Below, one piece after another: positions 49,226 through 59,700 of a DNA stretch of 64,000 bases (positions within the stretch are counted from its first letter, which is position 1; each line of letters starts with the position of its first letter). Position numbers and translations under genes: made by a program. The notes under the pieces are model-generated. The model saw only the letters and a list, made by a program, of their open reading frames with translations, did not search any database and had not been told where the DNA came from. The DNA comes from Magnolia sinica (taxonomy: Eukaryota > Streptophyta > Magnoliopsida > Magnoliales > Magnoliaceae): NCBI RefSeq assembly GCF_029962835.1, contig NC_080582.1, forward strand, positions 15,074,032-15,138,031, given 5' to 3'.

Positions 49226-49562
49226 TTTTATTCACCAACACTTCACTTCTCTCCCTTTGGACGAACGAAAAATAATTTTTCTTTAATTTTATTTTAAAAA
49301 AAAAAAAAACTTTATAGATACTAGCATGTTAGATAAGCTACATTAAACCATCCCAACTTTGTAGAAGATATAGAGAGTGCGGTCCAGTTGTTGAACTACT
49401 TGGATCTTGTATGAAACTCCTTGCACATGCCTACTTTCACATATCACATGCAATGATAGGGTGACAAGAAAATTAACAACCTAAAATCATGAAATTAAAA
49501 AAACAAAAAAGATCAATAAGTTAAAATCAAGCAACCAAACCAATAAATGATGACACACTAAA

Positions 49563-50381
49563 CTAACGCTTCCGATTGGATTGGACTTCGCGAGCAATGA
49601 ATTGTGTGGCTGGATCGAGTTGTTTACACATAGTGAGATATGCAAGATACAACACCCGATCCTTCGCGCCCGTTCGATGGTTATTTGTGTGCTTGCAGAA
49701 GTACTTCAACTGATTCAAAGTGCAACATCCCATCATCTTCCCCAAAAACAAAAACAGCCAATTGATCGACCGTTTCTTCGGTGAGATCACCGGCTTTATG
49801 CAATTGGTCTGATGGCACATCTGGCAATCAGGTAGCTTTGGGTTCATCCACTCCTTCGGGGCCCGGTCGAACATCGCGTCGATGTTAGCAGTAATATAAG
49901 ATCTGATCTCCTTGAACTTGCTCTCCAAGTCATGCTCTATCTGGTACTTAGCCTCACACCTCCTGCATTTCATGTCACCCTTGATAGCAGTAATACCGGC
50001 CGAGATGAGGTAGCTGAGGGTGTGTACCATGGCGCGGCGGTCAGTCGCCCATTCGAAAGGCGCCGGCACACGATCATGCTTCTTTACACGTGGAGTTCTC
50101 ATTGGATTACGTTGTGGGCGTGTCGATGGTGGTCGACCCTTTCGATCATGTTGGCCGACCCCGATGGGTGGTGTGGATCGTCCATCAGCTGCTACAGGGG
50201 CTGGCAGTTGGTAGGGCCCAGAAGAGGAAAGGGAGAGATCGAGCTGAAGATTGGCTTCATCATAGTGCTTTTCAAGAGGTTTTGGGTTTTGAGTCTGTTT
50301 TCCCTTTCTTTTTCTTTCGGACCTAGTTTCAACAGCTTCCATGTCTTGCACTGAATTCTGACTTCTCGTCTTGCATGGCAT
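49563..50381 (-). CDS. DUF7086-type uncharacterised plant protein with EAR-like motif
   Basis: An intronless frame of 272 residues. The N-terminal third is basic and low in complexity (SERKRKGKQ, residues 21-29; RKGRPPSTRPQRNP, 80-93), which suggests nuclear location. Residues 45-51 read LQLDLSL, an LxLxL EAR repression motif. From about residue 108 comes the conserved domain: PFEWATDRRAMVH, a Cys139-x2-Cys142 pair, the helix KYQIEHDLESKF, then WMNPKLPDCQMCHQTNC (Cys186, Cys189, Cys194), the block KKRSINWLFLFLG followed by CC (219-220), and LKYFCKHTNNHRTGAKDRVL. I recognise this as the plant DUF7086 family. The cysteines suggest zinc binding. No biochemical function is known to me; the EAR motif makes a role in transcriptional repression plausible but unproven. 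The ATG is the first of the frame and the length is typical. Confidence 0.9.
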   Translation of the reverse strand: MPCKTRSQNSVQDMEAVETRSERKRKGKQTQNPKPLEKHYDEANLQLDLSLSSSGPYQLPAPVAADGRSTPPIGVGQHDRKGRPPSTRPQRNPMRTPRVKKHDRVPAPFEWATDRRAMVHTLSYLISAGITAIKGDMKCRRCEAKYQIEHDLESKFKEIRSYITANIDAMFDRAPKEWMNPKLPDCQMCHQTNCIKPVISPKKRSINWLFLFLGKMMGCCTLNQLKYFCKHTNNHRTGAKDRVLYLAYLTMCKQLDPATQFIAREVQSNRKR

Positions 50382-51171
50382 ACATATTTACGTAGAGATT
50401 TTGTACGTACACATGCATGAATGGTCGTGCACATCTATATGCTAGTGTATATGATACATAGCATATATTTGCAAGATCCAAGCCGTCCATCAGGTAGCCC
50501 ACAACATATAAAAACTATACCATATCAGATTAGCCAACTCATCAAGTTAGCCATAGTTGAAACAAATGGTTGTATAGATTCAGCTTTTTCCAACCATTTA
50601 TTTGTTTTATAAACTGTGATACACGTTGTAGGTAAACCTGCCCTATTTTTTTTTCCTGGAAAATCTACACTATGTCCCACTTCATGAACTGGTTGGAAAT
50701 TACACACGGTTAACATTGGCACACACGTGCAATGGCTTATACACGGAGTTATTACGTATGTGTGATTATTTTTGGTCTTTGTTATTTCAATTTTGCTTAA
50801 TTATAGAACCATAAAACCGAAAAATCATAGGGTTATCTTTTTATTTTACACGTGGAAGATGATATATGATTTTGGTTGTGATTTATGATTTAGACAGTCC
50901 ATCTAACTATTCTTATTGGTAGAGTACACAAGTAATTAACGATTCAATGTTAAGTTCAAAAAAAGAACAAAAATGGGATATATTTTTATCTAGTAGATTC
51001 CATTTTTAAGAGAAGAGTAATCGTTGATAGGTCCCACTAGCTGAACGGACACGATTGATAGATAACCATGTCATATGCTCTGTATAGAGATGACTCTCTA
51101 CCGTGTTACGCTTCTTCCCGCCTCCACCGTATCATTTGGGAAGCTCAAATTCGGATGGAGCGGTCGTGAAG
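50382..51171 (-). other. Upstream region of the DUF7086 gene
   Basis: Presumed promoter and leader for the minus-strand gene. TATATGATACATAGCATATATT near 50446-50469 is AT-rich and could supply a TATA element. Nothing else is recognised up to the first fold-back MITE. Confidence 0.4.
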
Positions 51172-51681
51172 GAAGCAGATTGCCTACTGATACTGGACGG
51201 TGATTGTGGACCCCACCATACTGTATTTATTTAATCCATACCGTTCATCCATTTTTTAATAACAATTTAGGAAAATATATCAAAAATAAGGAAGATGCGA
51301 GTCTCATCTTGATCACACCACATGAAACAGTGTGATTGAACGCCCACCATTTAAAACTTCTTGGGGCCACAAAAGTTTTGGATGAAGCTGATATTTGTTT
51401 TTTTTTTTAACTTCATCCATTTATGTGTGAACAATCAACAGTTTTTATGGAAAATAAACATTATAGTGGGCCTTAGGTAGTTTTTAATGATGGCCATTCA
51501 ATCACCACTGTTTTCCTTTGGTGTAGCCCACTTAATATTTGGATATGTCTCATTTTTGGTCTGGTACCCTAAAATGATCTTGGAAAATAGATGGACAGCA
51601 TGGATAAAACGAATATATCATGGTGGCCCAACATAGCACTGTCCAGTATCCACCTTGCTACTGCGTAGGTAATCCAAGTCC
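51172..51681. mobile_element. Fold-back MITE, Mutator-like family, copy 5
   Basis: The ends GAAGCAGATTGCCTACTG and CTACTGCGTAGGTAATCC are inverted, and the arms continue through ACTGGACGGTG. A probable 10-bp target duplication with one mismatch flanks it: GGTCGTGAAG at 51162-51171 and GGTAGTGAAG at 51682-51691. Confidence 0.78.
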
Positions 51682-51873
51682 GGTAGTGAAGGGATGGTCC
51701 GGTAAATCCGAGATTTATGTAAAAACTCTTAAAAGAAGTTTAAAAAATTTAAAAACTAAAAATCTCTTCACCTCGATCTATGACAACTTCCTCCTTCATT
51801 CACGATTCCTCTACTTCATGGAGTTTGACTCTCCCACAACAAGTTTTTGAATGGACGGTCATGATAACATGCC

Positions 51874-52327
51874 AAGAGGCTTTCCCCGTGAAGTTAGGTG
51901 AGGCCCACCACAATGTTTGTTAGAAATACACCCTGTCCAGCCGTTTTGGCAGCTCATTTTAAGGACATGTGACAAAAAATTTTAAAAATTAAAATAAATA
52001 AATAAAACTTCCCGTTGAAAACTTTTTGGGGTCCACCTTAATGTTCATATTTCATGCAAATCGTTTATGAAGTCATTTTCATTTGGGATGAAATGAAAGC
52101 ATGAAAAACTTAACCTTATATGAATGTTTCAATGGTGGCAGTTCAATCCCTACTGTTTCCTCTCGTGTGGCCCACTTGAATATTTTATCCACCTTATTTT
52201 TTGTTTCATGTAATAAAATGAGATTGAAAAATGGATGAACGGGGTGGATTTATTAAAAATATCACAGAGGGCCCCACTTATCTTACTTATCTTCCCATGG
52301 CAGGAACTTCACGGGAAAGGCTTTCAT
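51874..52327. mobile_element. Fold-back MITE, Mutator-like family, copy 6
   Basis: The ends GGCTTTCCCCGTGAAGTT and AACTTCACGGGAAAGGCTTT are inverted. The interior has the family's AAAACTTTTTGGGGTCCACC and GTGTGGCCCAC blocks. The outer ends differ in sequence from copies 5, 7 and 9, so this is a separate subfamily. No clear target duplication. Confidence 0.72.
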
Positions 52328-52364
52328 AGGTCCGTGTACTTTTCGAATTGAACGGTGACGGACG

Positions 52365-52766
52365 GAAGCGGATTGCGTCCTACCCCCGCCCGTCTCTAGC
52401 CCCGAACAGGCAGTTCTGTGGGCCTACTGTGATGTATCTATTTATCCAAGCCGTCCATCTCTTTTCTCATATCATTTTAAGGCATTAACAGAAATATAAC
52501 GCATATTCAACGCTAAAGTGGACCACACCAAATAATAAGCTTGGTTGCATTAAATTCACGAAACATTAAAGACAGTTGCATTGAATGCAAGAGTCTTATG
52601 TGGTGTGGTCCATTTTACTATTGGATCTGCCTCATTTTTGTACTAATACGTTAAAATGATCTTAGAAAAGGAATGAACGGCTTGGATAAAGAGATACATC
52701 ACGGTGGGCCCGCCTACAGAACTGCCCGTTAGGGGCTAGAAACAGGCGGGGGTAGGACGCAATCCG
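52365..52766. mobile_element. Fold-back MITE, Mutator-like family, copy 7
   Basis: Best-preserved inverted arms in the window: CGGATTGCGTCCTACCCCCG at the left matches the complement of the right end, and the match runs on for about 55 bp. A 9-bp target duplication with one mismatch is adjacent (TGACGGACG at 52356-52364, TCACGGACG at 52767-52775). Confidence 0.85.
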
Positions 52767-52773
52767 TCACGGA

Positions 52774-53163
52774 CGCAGATTGCTACTGACCAGGAGCTAG
52801 GTGGTACTGACAGTGCTCTGTGGATCCCATATGTATTTATTTATTTTATCAAAGCCGTCTATATATTTTTATAGATCATTATAGATCAAGATCCCAAAAA
52901 TGGGGCTGATCCAAGCCTCGAGTGGACCACACCACAAGAAAACAGCTGCGATTGAATGCCCACCACTAAAAACTTCATGAGGCTCACTGTAATGTTTATT
53001 TGTCATTCAACCTGTTGATTGTGTCACAAACACCTAGATGGAGATAAAACACAAATATCAGCTTAATTCAAAACATTTGTAGCCTTTAAAAAAGTTTTAA
53101 TGGTGAGTGTTCAATCACCGTTCTTTCTTTTGATGCGGTCCATATGAGATTTGGATTTGCCTC
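52774..53163. mobile_element. Fold-back MITE, Mutator-like family, copy 8, interrupted by copy 9
   Basis: It starts GCAGATTGCTACTGACCAGG and runs through the left arm and all middle blocks to the point where TTTGCCTCC would lead into the right arm. Copy 9 begins there. A possible degraded right end follows copy 9 near 53713-53750. Confidence 0.68.
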
Positions 53164-53174
53164 CTTTTTTTGGT

Positions 53175-53709
53175 AAACGGATTGGCTACTTCCCCTGACA
53201 CCAGCCCCGTGCCTGATGGTCGGTGCTCTTTGGGCCTCACCATGATTGTTATATTTCATCCACTACGTTCATCCATTTTTAAAGATCATTTTAGTGATTT
53301 ATTCAAAAAATTAGAGGTATATAAATATCAGGTGGACCACACCACATGAAAACAATAGTGATTGGATATCCATCATTAAAATCCTCCTAAAGGCCACTGT
53401 ACTGTTTATTTGACATCCAATCTGTTTATTAGGTCATACAGGCCCAGATGAAGGGGAAAAACAAAAATCATCTCGATCCAAAACTTTTATGGCCCCCAAA
53501 ATGTTTTTAATGGTTGACGCTCATTCAACACTGTTTCTTGTAACATGGTCCATTTCAGATTGGGATACAACTAATTTTTGGTCTCATGCCTTAAAATGAT
53601 CTTTAAAAATAGATGGACAGCATGGATGAAACACATACATCATGGTGGGGCTCATGGAGCACCGACCACCAGCCATTGGCTGGTGTAGGGGGAGTAGCCC
53701 ATCCGTTCC
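53175..53709. mobile_element. Fold-back MITE, Mutator-like family, copy 9, nested
   Basis: The ends TAAACGGATTGGCTACT and AGTAGCCCATCCGTTCC are inverted. The flanks CCTTTTTTTGG (53164-53174) and CCCTTTTTTGG (53710-53720) are the probable target duplication. It lies inside copy 8. Confidence 0.78.
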
Positions 53710-53879
53710 CCCTTTTTTGGAGCATGAAAAATGGATATTGTGGGGCCGGATTGGATTGAAACTGACCGAAGTGTGCTAGCTGCGGCGCGGATGGGTCCTC
53801 GTTTGAAGGATGATACACATGTGGTATTGAAATTCCAACCGATTTACCTCATGTGGGACTCGCTGGAATTGATTGATGG

Positions 53880-54400
53880 TGGGTTGGAAAAAGGATAATC
53901 ACAAAAGATATGGCTGAATGTAGGATGGATTTGTTCATCAGATAAATTTCAACTTTGCATGGTAGCCCTTGAAATGTATACTACATTTAGTGGGCGGTTT
54001 GGATCAATCTAGTGGACTGTCAGATTTGCCCAATACAAATAGGTGCACTATAACTTTATATTTATTTATTTATTCTTTTTATCAGACCTTGATTGGAAAT
54101 TAGGATCGAGTGCTTAATCCCTGTAATCTTACTTTCGTATGAGTGTTTCCAATCGGATAAACGGTTTGGATTATTGAAAGATGAGTCTAGCAAACCTCTT
54201 TCTTATCTCTCAATGAAACATATATGGAGCTCACTATTAAAAGAATTCCTGCAACGGTGTTCACATTCCATCCAATCCATTCATCTAACATGCCCCACTA
54301 TGATGAGGTCCATGTGGCACACGTGCCAATGTGGCACGTGACTGAAATCCTAGCCTTCTGACCAATGTTAACAGGGAATCATGTGAGAGGGAGGGCCCAC
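53880..54400. repeat. Segmental duplication, unit 1
   Basis: It shares long blocks in the same order with 55010-55815 and then 57671-57740: GCATGGTAGCCCTTGAAATG, GGTTTGGATCAATCTAGTGG, ATCGGATAAACGGTTTGGAT, ACATTCCATCCAATCCATTC, then GAGGTCCATGTGGCAC and AATCCTAGCCTTCTGA. This unit is uninterrupted, while the other is split by insertions. Confidence 0.72.
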
Positions 54401-54439
54401 CCTTGATTTACACAGGGACCCACATTAGCAAAGTCATGA

Positions 54440-54850
54440 GTCTTGAGCCGAAAAATAAGACAGATCTAAAGATCAACTAAACCACACTTAAAAAACCAGT
54501 GGGGGATTGAATGTCTACCATTGAAACTCTTTTGTGGTCATGGAATTTTCATGGTATTTGTTTTTTACTCTTTATCCAGTTATTTGTGACCTTATAAAAT
54601 ATATTTGTTTGGATAGAAAATAAATATTATGGTGTGTCTTATAAATGTTCCAACTGTGAGAATCATTATCCCACTGCTATTTGTGGTGTGGTCCACTTAA
54701 TATTTTTATATAACTCATTTTTGGGCTTATGTTCTAAAATGATCTCTTCAAATGGATGAACGGTAGATACAATAAATACGTTATTGTGTGGCCCATGTAA
54801 CTTTGATCTCCTTTTAACCACTGGTTGGTACACCAGCCAATCCACTTCCC
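54440..54850. mobile_element. Fold-back MITE, Mutator-like family, copy 10, left arm missing
   Basis: Middle blocks and the right arm are present (AAATGGATGAACGGTAG, GTGTGGCCCATGTAACTTTG, ending near CACCAGCCAATCC). The left arm is not recognisable. The right end matches the left end of copy 12 in inverse orientation, so these two are close relatives. Confidence 0.6.
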
Positions 54851-55254
54851 AAATATGGACGGTAAAGAGCATTTGTAAAAGTGAAATAAAGAAAAAAATA
54901 AAAAATCTAACCTACGATTTCATCCATTTATTTAATAGCTCCCATCGTAGAGTACTTATAATTCTAAATATTCACTTCTATTAGGCAGTTTTGAACATCC
55001 CATCCATGGATTGCAAAATGATGAAAAGACCAGGGCTGAATATAGGATGGATTCAATCCTTAGATCGGTCTCACTTTTGCATGGTAGCCCTTGAAATGTG
55101 TACTACACTTAGTGAGCGGTTTGGATCAATCTAGTGGACGGTCAAATTCACCATATACAAATAGGAGCACTATAACCTAATGTGCTTTAAGATCACTAGA
55201 GCATTTTTCAATATTATTTATTCATTTATTTTTATAACAACACATTTGTGAGTA

Positions 55255-55552
55255 TTACCGTTACAGCGGGGCCCACATTGATGATGTGTTGTATACCCAC
55301 TCCGTCCATCCGTTTCTTCAGCCCATTTTAGAAAGTGGTCTTAAAAATTAAGGAGATCCAAATCTCAAGTGGACCACACCATAGGAAACAGTGGTGATTG
55401 AGCACCTCAACGTTAAAAATTCCAAAAGGCCCATCATAAGATTCTCATAATGTTTATTTATCATCCAACCTGTTGATAATGTCAGGAAGAACTGGATGAA
55501 GTGAAATTGAAATATTAGCTTGATAAAGCTTTTGTGGCCCACAAAATGTTTT
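55255..55552. mobile_element. Fold-back MITE, Mutator-like family, copy 11, partial
   Basis: The left arm (CGGGGCCCACATTGATGATG, CTCCGTCCATCCG) and middle blocks are present; the right arm is missing. It lies within unit 2 of the segmental duplication, at a position where unit 1 is uninterrupted. Confidence 0.6.
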
Positions 55553-56065
55553 AAGATCTATTATATTATGTCCTCTTGATCAAAGGGCTGAAATACCACG
55601 ATTTAAGATCTATTACTTTATGTCCTCTGTCCAAGTAAGGCCCATCAGATAAACGGTTTGGATCATTGAAAGGTGACCCAAATACGTCTAGCAAGCCTCT
55701 TTCTTGTCTCTCAATGAAACAGACATGGATCTCACCATTAAACTATTCCGGGTTGTCTGCGGGCCCTACAATGGTGTACACATTCCATCCAATCCATTCA
55801 TCTAACATGTCCCACTAGGATGAACGGACGCCCCACAAAAAAAAAAAAAGAGGCCATCTTAAAACAAAGACGGGTCACTCATACCATTTAGAAATCTTAA
55901 GCATGGTTTTATTTTACACCGTTCCCTATGGTGTGGCCCACCTTAATTTGGCCCCGAAACAAGATTTGGGCCGTCAGTCAAACACTGGCCCAGAAAAAAA
56001 GGCTGGCCATATTAGAGAATTATGCAAAAAAGACGAGCACGGACGCTCCTCGAGCTCTGAGTTGT

Positions 56066-56598
56066 ACGAACGGTTCAAAGGAGATCAAAGTTACATGGGC
56101 CCCACAGTGATGTATTTATTATATCTACACCGTTCATCTATTTTAAGAGATCATTTTAGAGAATTATGCAAAAAATGAATCATATCCAAAGATCATCTCG
56201 GCCGCACCAAAAATAGCAATGGAGATAATGATTTTCATTGTTAAACAATTCGTAGGGCCCACCATAATGTTTATTTTCCATCCAATCTGTTCATAAGATC
56301 AAAAAGACCTAAATGAAGAGGAAAAACAAATTTCATATTGATCCAAAACTTCTGTGACCGCAAAAAGGGTTTCAATGGTAGATGTTCAATCCCCCACTAC
56401 TTTTTGTAGTGTGGTCCAATTGATAGTTATAACTGTCTTAATTTTAGTCTCAAGCCTTAAGACGAGCTCGTAAAATTGATAGACGGTTTAGATATAACAC
56501 ATACCTCATGGTCAAACCCACAGAACTTGCTAATGTCAATACACTAGCTATATATAATATAGCTGGTGTGAGGTACACCAACCAATCCGCTTCCATAA
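56066..56598. mobile_element. Fold-back MITE, Mutator-like family, copy 12
   Basis: The left arm has GGAGATCAAAGTTACATGGG and CACCGTTCATC; the right arm has GATAGACGGTTTAGAT and ends CACCAACCAATCCGCTTCC. All middle blocks are present. The hAT MITE starts a few bases beyond its right end. Confidence 0.68.
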
Positions 56599-56611
56599 CG
56601 GAAGTGTGTGA

Positions 56612-56851
56612 AGGGGTGTACATCGAGCCGAACCAAGTCGAATTGGGCTCAACCCAGCCCGCCTCGGTCACTAGCCAAACCCAGCCGAATCCGGCTTGGC
56701 CCGATCACCGGACCAACATATCCAGCTGGAACTCGGCCCAGTCAGCAATCAGGCGAGTTCGGGCCGAGTTTGGACCAGTTTCAAACCTTACAACAAATTC
56801 ATGGGAAGGGCTTTGATAAGTTCAAATGATTAGAGTAAGGATTTAGGATAA

Positions 56852-56895
<44 letters not shown>

Positions 56896-57437
56896 AAAAG
56901 GTACTATGCGCTTGACCTCATGAGTCCGTCCCATGAGGTCGAGCTGTATGGGCCCATCATGATGCGTTTCGAACATCTACCCCATTAGTCAGATGCACCA
57001 TTCCATTGTGGGCCTAGGTCTCAAAAATCAAGTCAATCCGTGACTTGTGTGAGCCACACCACATATAGAAGTGGGGAGGGGCCGTGCACCATTAAAACAT
57101 TCATAATCATATTTTGGGCCCACCAAGATGTGGTTTGCAAATCCAGCCCATCCATTATGTGTGTCTCAATTGGATGAGGGTTCAAACCAAGTTTCAACAG
57201 CATTAAAAACTCAAGTGGGCCCCACCAAGTGCTTTTATATGTTTTAACGGTGTCTTCATATGATTTTAGATGGTATGGCCCACCTGAGTTCCGTATACGG
57301 CTGATTTTTGGAATATCCCATAATTTAGAGGGGACCTATCAAATGCATAGTGTTGATGGTCGACACGCATCACGGTGGGGCCCACACAGCTCGACCTCAC
57401 TGGAGCTTATTGTGAGCTCGAGAGCATAATACCTTTT

Positions 57438-57526
<89 letters not shown>

Positions 57527-57681
57527 GGGTCGAGTTCGAGTCAACTCAGTCCGAACTCAGTTTCGAGCTGAAAAAAATGGCCCATCTCGAATGGAACTCA
57601 GTTTTGGGTCAAGCCGAGTCCAGCTTTTTCGGGCCGAGTTGAGCGAGTTAACCGGGCTAGCCCGGTTCATGTACACCTCTA
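56612..57681. mobile_element. hAT-type MITE, copy 3, with a nested insert
   Basis: The ends AAGGGGTGTACATCGAGCC and GGTTCATGTACACCTCTA match the other two hAT MITE copies, as do the arms (GGGCTCAACCCAGCCCG, GAGTTAACCGGGCTAGCCCG). A target duplication is not evident. The central (TA)n tract, also present in copy 2, holds another MITE (56889-57442), which explains the large size. Confidence 0.78.
56889..57442. mobile_element. MITE inserted in a (TA)n tract, Micron-like in habit
   Basis: Terminal inverted repeats of about 20 bp, TATAGGGAAAAGGTACTATGC and the complement of GCATAATACCTTTTCCTATA, bound 550 bp of non-coding DNA. The interior is rich in TGGGCCCACC motifs and has GTCGAGCTGTATGGGCCC near one end and GGGCCCACACAGCTCGAC near the other. 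Both sides are pure (TA)n (about 56852-56890 and 57441-57522). Rice Micron elements share the habit of landing in TA microsatellites; relationship by descent is not claimed. Confidence 0.75.
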
Positions 57682-57740
57682 GTCAAAACTGAGGTCCATG
57701 TGGCACGTGAGTGAAATCCTGGCCTTCTGAGCAATGTTAA

Positions 57741-59700
57741 TGTGTACATGCTGGTCCACTCTTTGGATGGGCCACACATAGAAAATAGGGAGCAATTAAC
57801 GATGGCAAATATTCCAGATTTTGATACACATTGATCACCGTACATGGAAAATGTGGGGCCCACATGAATTTCAAATGAAGCGTAATTTATACCTGGCCCT
57901 TCATCCAGATCAGATGAAGAACCTGAATGGTCTGGATTTCATATAAACCACACAGGGGTACCCCCGAGAAAATCAAGGGTGGACGCTCCCTCCCAAATTT
58001 TCCCTACGGTGCGGCCCATAAGAATCATCCTATCCTAAGGGTTAAATGCACTGAAGAATATGATGGACGGGTTGGATTCTATGCATGCATGCGGGCCCCA
58101 CATTTGCCTTGTACCGGCTGTGGTAGGGGGAAGATGTGTCGCCCATCCAACCCGTCCATCTGATGTGACACCTCATATTACCGCAGTATGTTAAAATTCA
58201 TCCTTACAAAACACACAAGTGGGCCCCAACACTGGTAACAATGAGATAGGGGACACCCAACCTGGACCCACTTGAATTTCAAACCAGATAAATGGTTTGA
58301 ATGGTCTGGATTTTCTATATACAACATGGCAGACCCTCCATGCAAATAAAGGGTGGGGAGTTTTCTCTCAAATTGTTCCCCATCCGAAAAATCAGCCTCA
58401 TTTTAGTATTACAGGGGTTACAGGTGCTTCCTAATACCATGAACGGTTGAATTTTTAGCACACATCATGTGGACCACTAATTTGCTTGGTCCCAATATTA
58501 CATAAGCCCACTCCTTCCATAAAAAACTGCTACCACCATTACATTTTTGTCCCACATTGAAATATACGAAAACCAAAATCCTTATTAAATGGGTTATGTT
58601 AGATGGTTATTATTATTAGACGTAGATTTAGTGGATCAGAGAACCACAGATATCGGTCGATGCGTGACATGGTGGGATGTGATCGGGTGACCGATCTTTC
58701 TTTCGAGTATCCGATTCGGATTGTCCTGTCGGTCGCCGCATCACAGATCCACCAACCTCAATGGTTCCCCGAATCCACTAAATCCGTGTCCTATCATTTG
58801 ATGAAGGGTTCATATTTGCCTATCGAGACCACCTAAGTGGGCCACATTGTGAGATGGACCATAAGTGCAAATCAAATCGATCAAATGGGCATAGTACGTT
58901 GAATTTGGATCATTTGATGATGGGCCCACATTTGGACGGTCCAGATGGAGATGCCTATGGTGTGTAGTTCATACGTAGCCACTATAGAGACTGTCTATGT
59001 TATGGACAGAGAGCAAGTGTACAGATGTCTACTTTGGTGGTTGGAATCATGATTTAGTGGGCCACCACATAGACCGTCTATATTCCATAGATATCTGATC
59101 AGGGCAATTCTCTATTGCATGTAGCTGTGAATAGGTGATCCTGCATTTCAAATGGTAAATGTAGACCGTCCATGCTCGTTTTGTTTGCCCAAGCTCTTTT
59201 TAAAACCGTCCATTTTGATTCCATTGATCTGGTTTCGTAGATGGCTCTGTCATGCATGATTTTTAGTTTATGGCCTGTACATGTGATGGTCCATCCGATC
59301 ACCAGTTCTAATAAGCATAGACATTCCAGGATGATCAGAACCATCGGTTTGGAGGGATACCACATGGACAAGCATTGCCCAGGGCCCACCGTCGTTGTTC
59401 ATCATTAGATGTTCGGTCGTGAATCTTGCCCATTTAATGTTGAATTTCTTTTTCATTGCCGGTTTGGGTGCCATTGTGATGTGATAGCGTGTCCATGTGG
59501 TATCTGATCACACTTTACATGACTGACACATGTACAGCAGAGATGCTCAGGCACACAAACCACTTTCATCGTTGCTCATTGTTGGAATTTTGGATATGTA
59601 AATTAGTAATTATAAATTTTTTAAATTAAAAAATATAAAAATAAAATAAAATAAAATTAGAAATTACAATAATGAAGAATTTTTAAAATTATTTAATTCG
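57741..59700. other. Intergenic stretch, no gene recognised
   Basis: Sequence with many GGGCCCAC, GGTCTGGATTT and ACGGTCC motifs, probably old MITE debris, but without alignable ends. Several short open frames (for example 59099-59389 on the minus strand) show no recognisable family. A fold-back at 58625-58784 is listed separately. Confidence 0.5.
58625..58784. repeat. Small imperfect fold-back
   Basis: GATTTAGTGGATCAGAGAACC at the left pairs imperfectly with TGGTTCCCCGAATCCACTAA at the right, with further partial pairing inward (CGGTCGATGC versus GTCGGTCGCCGCATC). The hairpin is about 160 bp. No target duplication is seen; it may be a tiny MITE. Confidence 0.45.

Larger units (their letters stand above)
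46595..49240. repeat. Large duplicated unit, copy 2
   Basis: Direct-orientation partner of 41888-44700. It has a (GA)n run at 46651-46693 where copy 1 has a short GA-rich stretch, then the two sub-units of about 430 bp (from about 46745 and 47170), the shared AT-rich linker and a 30-bp repeat array from about 47940. It lies immediately downstream (by transcription direction) of the DUF7086 gene. Confidence 0.75.
55010..57740. repeat. Segmental duplication, unit 2, split by insertions
   Basis: Diverged partner of 53880-54400. Its homologous parts are about 55030-55245, 55560-55815 and 57671-57740. Fold-back MITEs (copies 11 and 12) and a hAT MITE carrying another MITE sit between them. Confidence 0.6.

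Noticed and set aside
41888-49240. The two 2.7-kb direct repeats as LTRs of one giant element
   Set aside because: They are strongly diverged, contain tandem arrays, and show no TG..CA ends, primer site or purine tract at their inner edges.
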